Source of the DNA: Myxococcales bacterium
GTDB lineage: Bacteria > Myxococcota_A > Polyangia > Nannocystales > Nannocystaceae
Reading direction: 5' to 3'
DNA: 64,000 nt
Assembly: GCA_020633295.1 (NCBI GenBank)
Contig: JACKDW010000009.1
Coordinates: 1 to 64,000, forward strand
Below are positions 42,842 to 52,173 of the stretch, piece by piece. The first letter of the stretch is position 1; every line of letters starts with the position of its first letter. Position numbers and translations under genes: made by a program. The notes beneath the pieces were generated by a model. It saw only the letters and a program-made list of their open reading frames with translations, did no database searches and had not been told where the DNA came from.

Positions 42842-43887
42842 GGGGTGGGCTCCGCGTCCTCGAGCCCGCGCCAGGCGGGGCGCGGCTCGCCCTCGCGCGC
42901 GAGCTGGAGGATGAAGGGGACGAGCGCGCTCGAGAGCCGCTTGCTCGCGGTGCGAGCGACGAGCGCGGGGGTGTTGGGCATGGTCATGTGCAGCACGCCC
43001 AGCTTCTCGTAGACCTCGTCGGGCGACGCGATCGGGCGCGAGCTCGCCGACGCGCCGCCGATCTGCACGCTGAAGTCGAGCAGCGCGGCGCCCGGGCGCA
43101 TGGCCGTGATGTGGTCCCAGGTGATGACGGTCGGCGCGTGGCCGTCGGCGTCCTCGACCGCGAGCACGACGACGTTGCTGAAGCGGATGACCTGGTCGAT
43201 CGCGCCGGCGTTGGACTCTCGCGTGATCACGTTGGCCGGCAGCCGCGACGCGAGCGCGCGCAGGTGGTCGCAGCGGACGTCGAGCAGGTGAACGATCGCG
43301 CCGAGCCCCGCGAATTGGCGCGCCGCGGTCGCGCCCAGCGTGCCGGCGCCGATGATCGAGACGATCGGCGGCGCGACCCCGGGGACGCGCGCGAGCAGGA
43401 CGCCGAAGCGACCGGGGCGCGTGCTCTCGAGCATGCGCGCGGCGAGCTGAGGCGCGAGCGCGCCGGCGAGCTCGCTCATCCGCTGGCGGATCGGGAGCTC
43501 GCCGCGCGCGTCGACGAGGCGGTCGCCGCTGATCGCCACGGCGCCGGCCTCGCGGTAGGCGGCGCGCAGGCTTCGGGGCGCGAGCGCGGGGCGCACGAGG
43601 CTGAAGCAAACGGTCCCTGGGGACAGGACCTCGAGTTCCGGCGCCTCGAGCCAGCGGATCCCGAGGGCGAGCTGCGCGCGCGCGAGCGCCTCGAGACGGT
43701 GATGGACGATCGCGGCGCCGGCGTCGACGTACTCCTGATCCGAGTAGCCGGCGCGCTCACCGGCGCCGCGCTGGACGAGCGGATCGTGGCCCGCGGCGCG
43801 CAGCTCACGAACATCGGGTGGCGTGAGCGCGACGCGTCCCTCGTGGGTGTTGTTAGGACCTGACGCGGTGAGGACTCCGATTCGCAC
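42838..43887 (-). CDS. Alanine-dehydrogenase / transhydrogenase-like NAD(P)-binding protein
   Basis: A 349-residue protein. H-E-G-R-V-A-L-T-P-P-D-V (15-26) is the N-terminal signature of alanine dehydrogenase, PntA and lysine-forming saccharopine dehydrogenase. V-S-I-I-G-A-G-T-L-G-A-T-A-A-R-Q-F (about 175-191) is the Rossmann dinucleotide loop. D-F-S-V-Q-I-G-G (about 273-280) and T-M-P-N-T-P-A-L-V-A-R-T-A-S (about 304-317) match the C-terminal part, which closes over the substrate. It most resembles uncharacterised members of the AlaDh_PNT group rather than true Ald. GTG start at 43887. First gene of an operon with the CoA-transferase. Confidence 0.78.
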   Translation of the reverse strand: MRIGVLTASGPNNTHEGRVALTPPDVRELRAAGHDPLVQRGAGERAGYSDQEYVDAGAAIVHHRLEALARAQLALGIRWLEAPELEVLSPGTVCFSLVRPALAPRSLRAAYREAGAVAISGDRLVDARGELPIRQRMSELAGALAPQLAARMLESTRPGRFGVLLARVPGVAPPIVSIIGAGTLGATAARQFAGLGAIVHLLDVRCDHLRALASRLPANVITRESNAGAIDQVIRFSNVVVLAVEDADGHAPTVITWDHITAMRPGAALLDFSVQIGGASASSRPIASPDEVYEKLGVLHMTMPNTPALVARTASKRLSSALVPFILQLAREGEPRPAWRGLEDAEPTP

Positions 43888-44106
43888 GGCGACGCTCCGA
43901 CGCGCGCAGGGTACCAGCGACGGCGTCGCGTGGGCGCCGCGCGAAGCTGCGCGCGGCCGCGGCGAGGCGCTCGCGAGCGCGGGCGCGCGTGGGCGCGCGG
44001 GGACGCGCGCGGCTCAGCCCGCGTGCGCCCGCGGGGAAAAGCCAGCGATACTTGCCAGAGGAACGCTGCCTCGAGGGACACGTACTTTCTCCCGACGCGA
44101 TCAGCC

Positions 44107-45591
44107 ATGGACTTCTATCCACTCCTCGCCGCGCGCGTGAGCGTCGCTACGCTCGCGGCTTGCGTCGGCCTGCCGAGCGCGGTCGCGGAGGCCCGCCCGT
44201 CGAAGTCGATGCCGGGCGACGAGGGCGTCGCCGGCGAGGACGAGGACGAGGCGCCCGACGGCGACGTCGAGGGCCCCGTGGACGACACGGAGGAGGTCGA
44301 GGAGGATGAGGACGCGTCGGACGTCGCGTCCGAGGCCGGCTCGACCCGGACGGCGACGGCGGGCGATAGCGAGGACCCGCCTGATCCCAAGATCGAGACC
44401 GGGAGCATCGGGCGCGGCCCGCCGATCCCGACCGAGACCCCGAACATGCCCCGCGAGAAGCTGCTCAAGGGGCGGGAGAAGCTGGTCGAGGATCTCGAGG
44501 TGCGCGTGACCGGCTCGATCAGCATGAGCGTCAACTACCGCGCCTGGCCGAATCAGGAGGGCGACGGCCCCGAGGGCCCGCAGGCGCTGTTCGAACGCGT
44601 GGCGGTCGGCCTCGACGGCATCTACAAGGGATTCATCGTCTCGGCGGACTACCGCTTCTATCGCAAGTACGCGACGGTGCACCACGGCTACATCGGCTAC
44701 CGCTACGGCGACGTGTTCGAGATCGACGCGGGCGTCCATCGCGTGCCGTTCGGGATCCTGCCCTACGCCTCGCACAACTGGTTCGAGACGCTCCCGTACT
44801 ACGTCGGCCTGGCCGACGACTACGACCTCGGGCTCAAGTCGATGTTCCACAAGGGCGGGCTCACGGCGCACCTCGCCTACTACGTGCAGGCCGAGCCGTC
44901 GCAGTTCGGCGCGACCCAGGACAGCGCGCGCTACAGCTATGACGTCGTGCTGACTGATGAGACAGAGCTCGGTGACTCGGGGGTCACCAGCGCGCAGTCG
45001 AACGAGGAGAAGCACACCGCGGTCGGCCGGATCGCCTACGAGTGGAAGCACCGCGGCGAGGACAAGACCGAGATCGGCGCGTCGGGGCAGTTCGGCGGGC
45101 TGTACAACCGCGAGACGGAGCGCTTCGGCACGCGCTGGGCGGCCGCGCTGCACTACACGGGCTGGTACCGCGGCTTCAATTTTCAGCTCGAGGGGCTGTA
45201 CTACGACAACCGCCCGCAGAACCCCGACGGGCAGCCGCGGACGTGGCTGACGATGGGGGCCTGGGACGCGCCCTACCGCGTGGCGCGGCGCGGCGCGATC
45301 GTGGTCGGCAACATCGCGTATCGCCTGCCGCTGTCGGGCCGCGTGTTCGAGTGGGTGATGTTCTACAACGACCACAGCTTCCTGTGGAAGCCGGACGCGG
45401 GCTTTGACTACTCGCAGATGAACACCACCGGCGTGCTGATCGCCAACCGCTACGTGTACATCTACCTCGACGCCGCGACCGGACGGAATCACCCGTGGTT
45501 CAACCCTGAGTACGGCAACGCGCTGGCGGAGGGCGAGGACGACCCACACTGGTGGCTGTGGGTGAACCTCAGCCTCGGCTTCTACATGTAG
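44107..45591 (+). CDS. Outer-membrane porin-like beta-barrel
   Basis: A 494-residue protein. A signal peptide (about 1-27, cleavage near A-V-A-E-A) leads to a very acidic linker of about 60 residues (E-D-E-D-E-A-P-D-G-D). From residue 130 there are alternating aromatic beta-strands: V-T-G-S-I-S-M-S-V-N-Y-R-A-W, G-F-I-V-S-A-D-Y-R-F-Y-R-K-Y, H-G-Y-I-G-Y-R-Y-G. The protein ends N-L-S-L-G-F-Y-M with a hydrophobic-aromatic terminus suited to BAM insertion. V-H-R-V-P-F-G-I-L-P-Y-A recalls phosphate-selective or alginate-type porins. ATG 44107 starts the signal peptide. Transported solute unknown. Confidence 0.8.
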   Translation: MDFYPLLAARVSVATLAACVGLPSAVAEARPSKSMPGDEGVAGEDEDEAPDGDVEGPVDDTEEVEEDEDASDVASEAGSTRTATAGDSEDPPDPKIETGSIGRGPPIPTETPNMPREKLLKGREKLVEDLEVRVTGSISMSVNYRAWPNQEGDGPEGPQALFERVAVGLDGIYKGFIVSADYRFYRKYATVHHGYIGYRYGDVFEIDAGVHRVPFGILPYASHNWFETLPYYVGLADDYDLGLKSMFHKGGLTAHLAYYVQAEPSQFGATQDSARYSYDVVLTDETELGDSGVTSAQSNEEKHTAVGRIAYEWKHRGEDKTEIGASGQFGGLYNRETERFGTRWAAALHYTGWYRGFNFQLEGLYYDNRPQNPDGQPRTWLTMGAWDAPYRVARRGAIVVGNIAYRLPLSGRVFEWVMFYNDHSFLWKPDAGFDYSQMNTTGVLIANRYVYIYLDAATGRNHPWFNPEYGNALAEGEDDPHWWLWVNLSLGFYM

Positions 45592-45694
45592 CGCCGTGGA
45601 CCTCCGCGCGGCCGCAGCGGTACGCGAGCTCGCGCGCGGGAGCGACGGCCTGCCGCCGGCGTGATGATGTCCGAACGGTCAGGCGGATCGGGCG

Positions 45695-46684
45695 CTAGTC
45701 GCCGAAGCCGTCGCAGGAGGCCTGGATGACGTCGAGCGCGGCGCGCAGCGGCGCCGCGTAGTCGTCGTCGCAGATGAGGCCCCAGTGGCTGTTGGGCGCG
45801 GCGAGCTCGAGCAGCTCGTGCACGCGGGGCGCCGGATCAGCGACGCCGTCGACGCTCGAGCAGGTCTCGGCCTCGGCCCCGGAGAGCGCGATGAGCACGA
45901 GCTTGCCCGGGTCGCCGCCCTTGAGCTTGACGAGCAGGTCCCAGTAGACGGGCACCGGCGTGATCGGGCCCGGCGACACGAGCCCGTCCCAGTCCTCGCC
46001 GACGTTGAGCACCGACTGATCGTCCTCGTCGGTGATGAGCATGACGACGAGCAGCGCGTCGTCGCGCAGGAAGCCGGCGTTGTAGGCCTCGGCGTCGTGG
46101 ACGCGGTCGGTCAGCGACGCCCGCAGCGCCTCGAGCGGCATCTCGAGCCCGGCGCCGCCGGCCATCGACGCGACGCACTTGAACTGCGTGGCGACGTCGC
46201 CGAGCGGCCCGGCCTCGATCCAGCGCCCGGGGGGCACGTCGTCGCAGGCGAGGCGGTCGGCGGCGTGCTGCAGGCGGCCGCGGAGGTTCTGCCCCGACGG
46301 GCCGACCATGTCGACCGAGATGACGCCGACGCGGTAGTCGACGCCCTTGTCCTTGATCAGCTCGGCGTCGGCCGTGATCATGAAGTCCGGGAACGCGGCG
46401 GTGAGCTTGTCCTGCTCCTCCTCCATCGAGCCGCTGTCGTCGATCACGAACAGCAGATCGACCTTGTCGCAGCGCGCCTCGCCCTGACCGGCCGAGTCGC
46501 CGCCTTGGCTCGCGTCGCCGCCGCTGTCCGAGTCGCCCGCGCTCTCGGTCGCGCTGTCCGAGGCGCTCTCGCCCGCGGACGCCTCGGTCTCGCTGTCGCC
46601 GCCGGCCGAGGCCGTGTCGCCTTGATCATCCCCGCACGCGCTGGCGACCAGGGCCAGCGCGAGCCCCCACTGAAGGCTACGCAT
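45695..46684 (-). CDS. VWA-domain lipoprotein
   Basis: A 329-residue protein. The lipobox is V-A-S-A-C (Cys17), with an acidic Ser/Gly/Asp linker at about 18-70. The von Willebrand A domain has the MIDAS sequence V-I-D-D-S-G-S-M near 80-87 and the later Asp in I-T-D-E-D-D-Q-S-V near 217-225. Cysteines C72, C148 and others may form disulphides. It binds a divalent metal and probably a protein ligand on the cell surface. Nannocystineae encode many such lipoproteins. Preceded by a paired ACATGT box 56 bases upstream of the start. Partner unknown. Confidence 0.85.
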   Translation of the reverse strand: MRSLQWGLALALVASACGDDQGDTASAGGDSETEASAGESASDSATESAGDSDSGGDASQGGDSAGQGEARCDKVDLLFVIDDSGSMEEEQDKLTAAFPDFMITADAELIKDKGVDYRVGVISVDMVGPSGQNLRGRLQHAADRLACDDVPPGRWIEAGPLGDVATQFKCVASMAGGAGLEMPLEALRASLTDRVHDAEAYNAGFLRDDALLVVMLITDEDDQSVLNVGEDWDGLVSPGPITPVPVYWDLLVKLKGGDPGKLVLIALSGAEAETCSSVDGVADPAPRVHELLELAAPNSHWGLICDDDYAAPLRAALDVIQASCDGFGD

Positions 46685-46739
46685 GGCCGGGACGCTAGCA
46701 CGGGCGCGGCGCGCCCTCGCGCCGCGGCGTCGCTTTGCA

Positions 46740-46761
46740 ACATATGACTATAAGGACATGT
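46740..46761. promoter_or_regulatory. Paired ACATGT-type box
   Basis: ACATAT (46740-46745) and ACATGT (46756-46761) with GACTATAAGG between, 56 bases upstream of the VWA lipoprotein start. It shares GGACATGTC with the box at 12463-12482 and GGACATGT with that at 52636-52655. Confidence 0.4.
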
Positions 46762-46865
46762 CGTGAGCATGCCCCGGGCCCGCGTGTCGACGCGCCGCGG
46801 CGCGTCGACGCGCCGGCGGGGCGGTCGGCCGGTAGGCGCGTCGCTGACTCACTCCGGCATGGCGC

Positions 46866-47909
46866 TCACGCGTCGTCCGCGAGCGAGAAGCCGAGCAGCC
46901 CGAGCGCGGCGAAGCCGAGCGCGTTGCTGGTGCCGTGCAGCTCGATCATCTGCGGGATCTCGATGTGCGCGAGGCCGCTGTACTCGCCCCAGGCGTAGAG
47001 GCAGGCGAGCGCCATGGTCACGAGGACCGAGAGCCCCGCGATCGCGAGGAGCGCGCCGGCGAGCCGCGGCCGCGTCGCGGGGGCGAGCGCGAAGACCAGC
47101 AGCAGCGCGACGCCGGCGAGCGCCGCCGCGAGCACGCAGGCGCTGATGACCTCGACGAGCGGCGACGCGGTGATGCCGATGGCGACGATGATCGGCCCGG
47201 GGATGACGAGGATCGCGGCGGCGCGAAACAGTCGACGCGCCCCCGGGCCGGCGCCGCGCCGCGCGAGCGCGTGGCCGGTCAGCCCGGTGATCACCGGCGC
47301 GGCGAAGCCGGCGAAGTGAAAGTGCGACGCGGTGAGCGTGACCAGCGGCTCGTGGAAGCCGAGGGGCTGCATGCCGAGGTTGGCGGCCAGCAGCCAGGCG
47401 CCGCCGACGGCGAGGTACACGAGGCCGATGTCGACGGCGCTGCGGTCGAGCGACGCGCGGACCCCGGCCCACGCGCGCAGCTCGTGGCGACGGGCGTGGA
47501 AGCGCAGCAGCCCGAGGAGGGAGATGAGGCCGGCGACGAGCAGCCAGGGGGCCGCGAGGCCGGCGGCGAGCCAACCGGTGGGGAGGTGGAAGGCGACGGC
47601 CGCGAGCGCCGCGGCGGGCAGCTGCGCGCGGACCAGGGTCGCCACGATCGCCGCGCGCGCCCGATCGAGCTCGGCCGCGGGCGTGAGCGCGTCGCCGAGC
47701 GCGAGCGCGAGCCCGAGCGGGACGACGACCAGCGGACCGAGCAGCACGAGCCGCGGGAGCAGCGGCAGCGGGTCGATCGTCGCGGCCGCGATCGCGGGCA
47801 CGAGCGGCGCGAGCAGCAGGAGCCACAGGAGCAGCCCTGCGCCCGCAGACCGGCGCAGCGCGACGCGCAGCGCCTGGCGCGGCGGCGCGATGTCAGGAGG
47901 TGAGCCCAC
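46866..47909 (-). CDS. YndJ-like multi-spanning membrane protein
   Basis: A 347-residue protein with about ten hydrophobic helices. Polar motifs typical of the YndJ family are present: T-A-S-H-F-H-F-A-G-F (about 193-202), Q-M-I-E-L-H-G-T-S-N-A-L-G-F-A (about 325-339) and Y-A-W-G-E-Y (about 306-311). Conserved His in the membrane could bind metal or haem, but the biochemical role of YndJ proteins is not established. ATG 47909. It stands alone on the minus strand, divergent from an MFS transporter gene. Confidence 0.72.
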   Translation of the reverse strand: MGSPPDIAPPRQALRVALRRSAGAGLLLWLLLLAPLVPAIAAATIDPLPLLPRLVLLGPLVVVPLGLALALGDALTPAAELDRARAAIVATLVRAQLPAAALAAVAFHLPTGWLAAGLAAPWLLVAGLISLLGLLRFHARRHELRAWAGVRASLDRSAVDIGLVYLAVGGAWLLAANLGMQPLGFHEPLVTLTASHFHFAGFAAPVITGLTGHALARRGAGPGARRLFRAAAILVIPGPIIVAIGITASPLVEVISACVLAAALAGVALLLVFALAPATRPRLAGALLAIAGLSVLVTMALACLYAWGEYSGLAHIEIPQMIELHGTSNALGFAALGLLGFSLADDA

Positions 47910-47972
47910 GTCGCTCGGTATACACCGGGCGGACGGGGCGTGGCGCGCCGCCGGCGTGTCTATACTGCGCGG

Positions 47973-49211
47973 GTGTCAGGGCCACGCAGCGCGCTCGGCC
48001 GGGGCTTCCGCCGGCTGTGGATCGGGGACGCGATCTCGATGTTCGGCGACTGGTTCACGTACGTCGCCGTGGGCACGCTCGCGCTGGCCGAAGGGACCGG
48101 TCTGATCGCGGTCGCGATCGTCCTGCTCGCCCACACGATCCCGCGCGCCGTGATCGCGCCCTGGGCCGGGCGGCTCGCCGACCGCGTCGATCGCCGCGCG
48201 ATCATGGTCGTCGCCAGCCTGCTGCGCGCGCTCGCGGTCGTCGGGATGATCGTCGGCGCGCGCCAGGGGTCGCTGTGGCTGGTGCAGGCGCTGCTCGTGC
48301 TGCGGATGGCCTTCGGCGCGCTGATCGAGCCGGCGGCGAGCGCCGCGATCCCGCAGCTGGTCGGGCGTGAGCAGCTGGAGCGGGCGAACACGATCCTGAG
48401 CGTCACGTGGAGCGTGATCTTCGCGGCCGGCGTGGCCGTCGGCGGGGTCGCGACGGCGGCGCTCGGGCCGGTGGTCGCGCTCGCGATCGACGCGGCGACC
48501 TTCGTGATCGCGGCCGGGATCCTGGCGACGCTGCCGCGCCTCGAACCTGTTATCGAGGACCTGTCTGAAGTCGCAGGTGATACGCCGGGCGGAGGCGGCC
48601 TCGCGGTCGCGCTCCGCGTCGCGTGGCGGGAGCGGCCGATCCTGCAGGCGGCGCTCGCCAAGCTGCCCGTCGCGATAGCGAGCGGCGGCGCGTGGATCCT
48701 GCTGCACGGCGTCGCCGAGGACCCCCAGGTCTTGCCCGGCGCGGTCGCGGTCGCGCTCGGGTGGCTGCACGGCGCGCGGGCGGTCGGCACGGGCGTCGGG
48801 CCGATCGTCTGGACGTGGTTTGGGCTCTCGGGCACGAGCCGGGGCGTGCACGGGAGCGTGCTGCTCACGCTGGCCGCGACCGCGCTGCTGATCGCGGCCA
48901 CGAACTCGCCCGTCGCGCTCGCGGCCGCGCTGCTGCTCGGGGCGGGCGGCGGCGCGAATTGGGTCACGGCGTCGACCCTGATGCAGCGCCTGACGCCCAA
49001 CCACCTGCTTGGGCGGGTCGCGTCCGTCGACCTGCTCTCGCACACCCTCGGGCAGTGTCTAGGCGGCGTCGTCGGGGCGCTGATCGCCGACCACATGGGC
49101 GCGCCCGCGTGGGTCGGTTGGTTCGGGATCGCCGGCGGCGCGTGTGCATGGCTGGGCCTCGTCGCGCTCGCGGCCGGGCCTCGCGGCGCGCGCGAGGAGG
49201 AGGCGGCGTGA
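47973..49211 (+). CDS. MFS transporter
   Basis: A 412-residue protein with 12 predicted helices in two bundles. L-G-R-G-F-R-R-L-W-I-G-D-A-I-S-M-F-G-D-W-F-T-Y is the typical N-terminus of the enterobactin-exporter-like (MFS_3) group. A-G-R-L-A-D-R-V-D-R-R (about 57-67) is the loop 2-3 motif A. It is most like exporters of small lipophilic molecules; substrate unknown. GTG 47973 chosen because the upstream extension is Arg-rich. Its stop overlaps the GTG of the next gene (GTGA). Confidence 0.86.
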   Translation: MSGPRSALGRGFRRLWIGDAISMFGDWFTYVAVGTLALAEGTGLIAVAIVLLAHTIPRAVIAPWAGRLADRVDRRAIMVVASLLRALAVVGMIVGARQGSLWLVQALLVLRMAFGALIEPAASAAIPQLVGREQLERANTILSVTWSVIFAAGVAVGGVATAALGPVVALAIDAATFVIAAGILATLPRLEPVIEDLSEVAGDTPGGGGLAVALRVAWRERPILQAALAKLPVAIASGGAWILLHGVAEDPQVLPGAVAVALGWLHGARAVGTGVGPIVWTWFGLSGTSRGVHGSVLLTLAATALLIAATNSPVALAAALLLGAGGGANWVTASTLMQRLTPNHLLGRVASVDLLSHTLGQCLGGVVGALIADHMGAPAWVGWFGIAGGACAWLGLVALAAGPRGAREEEAA

Positions 49212-50281
49212 GGCGCCGCGGCGGCGCGCTGGCGGCGGCTGCGGTCCCGCTCTGCGTCGTCATCGGCCTCGCGTGCGGCGCGATGCCCGGCGGGGCCCCG
49301 GCGTCCGATGGGCCGTCGCGAGCGGAGCACGCGGCCGCGGAGGGGTCTGCTGAGCGGAGCTATAAGGTGTCTCAAGAGCCACGTGAAGAGCGCGTCGCGC
49401 CGGCGCCCGCGGCGGAGCCGCCGCTCGCGCGCCAGCTCGAGGCGCGCGCCGTGTATCACGACGACTTCGCGCGCGGCGTCGTGTACACGTGGACCACCGC
49501 GGAGCAGGTCGAGGCGCTGCGCGCCTCGAGAGCGCTGCTCGTGGCCACCTCGACGACCCACGGGCGCCCGTCGCCCTTCAACCGCGCGCTCGCGCGGCTG
49601 GCCGAGGACGCGGAGGGGCCAGGCGCCGCGATCGCGCGCGCGCTCGTCGAGGATCCGCAGCTGCAGCGGCGCCGCTACGCCTGGACGAGCCCGTACGCGA
49701 CGACGCTGGGGCTGGCGGCCCGGCGCTACGGGGACGCGCTCGTGGCGGTCGAGCTCGACTCGAGCGCGTATGTCCTTCGGTTCATGCCGTATGAGGACGC
49801 GCCGCTCGCCGCCGTCGACCTGCGGGGCGTCGCGGTCCCGCTGTCCGAGGTCGCGGCCCACCCGGAGCGCCTGGGCGCCGTGTATCACGCGCGAGACGGG
49901 CCGCGGGCCGCGATCGCGTTTCGCGAGTACGTGCTGTGCAACCCGGCGATGATCGCCTCGTGGTCGCTCGCGACGCCGGCGCTCGCCGAGCTCGTCGCGG
50001 AGGAGCGCGCGATGCTGCGCCGCCTTCGCGAGGGCCCCTTCGCGGGCTTGCCGACGCCGGCGGTGCGCGCCGCGTCGGCGCCGGCGTGGCGCGCGGTCGT
50101 GGACGCGCCGAACTTGATCGAGCGGTGGCGCGCGAGCCTGGCCTTCGACAACGAGCGCTACCAGCCGAGCCCCGAGAACCTCGCGGCGATCGAGCGCGCG
50201 CTCGCGGGGTACGACGGGCGCGGGCCGCCGCTGATCGTCACGCGCGCGCCGCTGCGCGGCGCGCCCCCGGCCCCGCGCTGA
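49208..50281 (+). CDS. Lipoprotein of unknown function
   Basis: A 357-residue protein. From GTG 49208 the signal is V-R-R-R-G-G-A-L-A-A-A-A-V-P-L-C with lipobox G-L-A-C (Cys23). A Glu/Pro/Ala linker follows, then a globular domain with V-Y-H-D-D-F-A-R-G-V-V-Y-T-W, R-R-Y-A-W-T-S-P-Y-A-T-T-L-G and F-R-E-Y-V-L-C-N-P-A-M-I-A-S-W. The aromatic-rich mid-section suggests an enzyme-like or binding fold, but no known family is recognised. The four-base overlap with the MFS gene shows coupling. Confidence 0.65.
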   Translation: MRRRGGALAAAAVPLCVVIGLACGAMPGGAPASDGPSRAEHAAAEGSAERSYKVSQEPREERVAPAPAAEPPLARQLEARAVYHDDFARGVVYTWTTAEQVEALRASRALLVATSTTHGRPSPFNRALARLAEDAEGPGAAIARALVEDPQLQRRRYAWTSPYATTLGLAARRYGDALVAVELDSSAYVLRFMPYEDAPLAAVDLRGVAVPLSEVAAHPERLGAVYHARDGPRAAIAFREYVLCNPAMIASWSLATPALAELVAEERAMLRRLREGPFAGLPTPAVRAASAPAWRAVVDAPNLIERWRASLAFDNERYQPSPENLAAIERALAGYDGRGPPLIVTRAPLRGAPPAPR

Positions 50282-50320
50282 CGCGCGCCGGCGCGCCGTC
50301 GCGGACGCGCGGTCTTCGGT

Positions 50321-50342
50321 ACATGTGACTTTTTGTTCATGT
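50321..50342. promoter_or_regulatory. Paired ACATGT-type box
   Basis: ACATGT (50321-50326) and TCATGT (50337-50342) with GACTTTTTGT between, in an AT-rich patch that follows the lipoprotein gene and precedes the hybrid kinase by 170 bases. Confidence 0.35.
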
Positions 50343-50511
50343 AATATGATTCTCGAAGTTGTGATGTGAATTGGTGGGCTCACGGCCCGGCGTGACCGGG
50401 GCGAGCGCCCCCACGCGCGGCGTGATGTCCACGGCTTGCGCGGGGAGCCTGCGCGTGTTGAGAATTCGCGTGACCGACGGCGTCGCGTAGCGTCGCCTGA
50501 GCCTCGCGGGT

Positions 50512-52146
50512 ATGGGGAGCACCGGGCGAGATGACGACGTAGAGGGCACGCCCGAGCGACTCGCGCGGGTCGAGCGCGAGGTTACGGCGCTGCGCGAGCG
50601 TGAGCGCTTCCTGACGCGGCTCATCCACTCGTCGCTCAACGGCGTCTATATCTACGATCTTCGCGGCGGCCGCGTCGTCTTTATCAATCGCCAGTACACG
50701 CGGCTCTCCGGGCACACGCTCGCGGGGCTCCAGGCGCGGACGACCGAGGAGTTCTTCGAGCTGTTCCACCCCGACGATCGCGCGCGGGTGCACGCCCACC
50801 TCGCGGAGGTCGCCGCCGCCGGTGACGACGACATGATCGAGATCGAGTACCGGTTTCGCGACAACGACGGGGCGTGGCGCTGGTGCCTGTCGCGCAACGT
50901 CGTGTTCTCGCGCGACGAGCACGGCGAGGTCGTCGAGTTCATCGGCACCTTCATCGACATCTCGAGCCGGCGCGTCGCCGAGGAGGCGCGCCTGGAGTAC
51001 GAGCGGCGCGTCAACCACGCGGAGAAGCTCAAGAGCCTGGGCGTGCTCGCCAGCGGCATCGCCCACGACGTGAACAACATGCTCGGGACCATCGTCGGCA
51101 ACGCGCAGCTGGCGATGCACACGCTCGAGCGGCGCGAGGACGCGCGCGATCCGCTTCGGCAGATCGTCGCGACGGTCGAGAGCGCGGCGTCGCTGTGCAA
51201 CGAGCTGCTCGCCTACGCGGGGGAGCACGACGTCGAGATCCAGCCCATCGACCTCAACCAGCTCGTCGTCGAGATGCAGAAGCTGTTCTCGGTGCCGCTG
51301 ACCGGCGCCGTGGAGCTGAAGCTCGAGCTGCGCGACGCGCTCCCGTCGGTCGACGCCGACCCGGCGCAGCTCCGCCAGGTGCTCCTGAACCTGATCACGA
51401 ACGCGATCGACGCCCTCGAGGGGCGGGCGGGCGTCGTCGCGATCACCACCGGGGTCGCGGCGCGCTCCGGCGAGGCGCTCGCGCGCGCGGCGAAGCGCGG
51501 CGATCGAAGCGGCGGCGACTTCGTGTTCGTGGCCGTCGAGGACGACGGCTGCGGGATGTCGGCCGACGTGGTCGCGCGCATGTTTGACCCGTTCTTCACG
51601 ACCAAGCAGCGCGGGCGGGGCCTCGGGCTCTCGGCGGTGCTCGGGATCGTCGAGTCCCACGGCGGCGCGATCGAGGTCCACGCGGAGGTCGGCGCGGGGA
51701 CGACGATGCGCGTGCTGCTGCCGCCGTCCTCGCGCGCGCGCGGCGAGGGAGAGCGCGAGCGCGAGACGCCCTGGTCGGGCGCGGGGCGGGTCCTCGTCGT
51801 CGACGACAACCCGGGGCTGCTCGCCGTGACCAGCGGGCTGCTGCGGCACCTCGGCTTCGACGTCGTGACCGCCCGCGACGGCGTCGAGGCGGTCGAGCGC
51901 TTCGCCGCGCGGCCCGACGACTTCGTCTGCGCGCTGCTCGAGCTCTCGATCCCGCGACTGGACGGCGTGGCGAGCCTGGCGATGATCCGCGCGCTGCGGC
52001 CGGGGCTCCCGGCGCTCCTGATCAGCGGTCGTGGTCACAGCCCGCCGGTCGACCCCGCGCAGACGGGCGGCGGCGTGATGTTCCTGCAGAAGCCGTTCGC
52101 ATTCGAAACGCTCCGCGCCGCGCTCAAGCGCCTGCTCGAGCCGTGA
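50512..52146 (+). CDS. PAS hybrid histidine kinase with Glu-substituted receiver
   Basis: A 544-residue cytoplasmic kinase. The PAS domain is at about 30-155 (V-F-I-N-R-Q-Y-T-R-L-S-G-H). The HisKA-type helix has H185 in I-A-H-D-V-N-N-M-L, of the N-N-x-L class found in NtrB-like and hybrid sensors. HATPase has N-L-I-T-N-A-I-D-A-L, D-D-G-C-G-M and G-R-G-L-G-L-S. The C-terminal receiver (about 425-540) keeps D431-D432 and K527, but the phospho-acceptor position in L-L-E-L-S-I-P-R-L-D-G is E477, not Asp. The receiver therefore cannot accept phosphate normally and may mimic the phosphorylated state. The next gene, on the other strand, is a stand-alone receiver. ATG at 50512. Confidence 0.92.
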   Translation: MGSTGRDDDVEGTPERLARVEREVTALRERERFLTRLIHSSLNGVYIYDLRGGRVVFINRQYTRLSGHTLAGLQARTTEEFFELFHPDDRARVHAHLAEVAAAGDDDMIEIEYRFRDNDGAWRWCLSRNVVFSRDEHGEVVEFIGTFIDISSRRVAEEARLEYERRVNHAEKLKSLGVLASGIAHDVNNMLGTIVGNAQLAMHTLERREDARDPLRQIVATVESAASLCNELLAYAGEHDVEIQPIDLNQLVVEMQKLFSVPLTGAVELKLELRDALPSVDADPAQLRQVLLNLITNAIDALEGRAGVVAITTGVAARSGEALARAAKRGDRSGGDFVFVAVEDDGCGMSADVVARMFDPFFTTKQRGRGLGLSAVLGIVESHGGAIEVHAEVGAGTTMRVLLPPSSRARGEGERERETPWSGAGRVLVVDDNPGLLAVTSGLLRHLGFDVVTARDGVEAVERFAARPDDFVCALLELSIPRLDGVASLAMIRALRPGLPALLISGRGHSPPVDPAQTGGGVMFLQKPFAFETLRAALKRLLEP

Positions 52147-52173
52147 GCGGTGGGTCTGCGCGGAGCGCCCGGA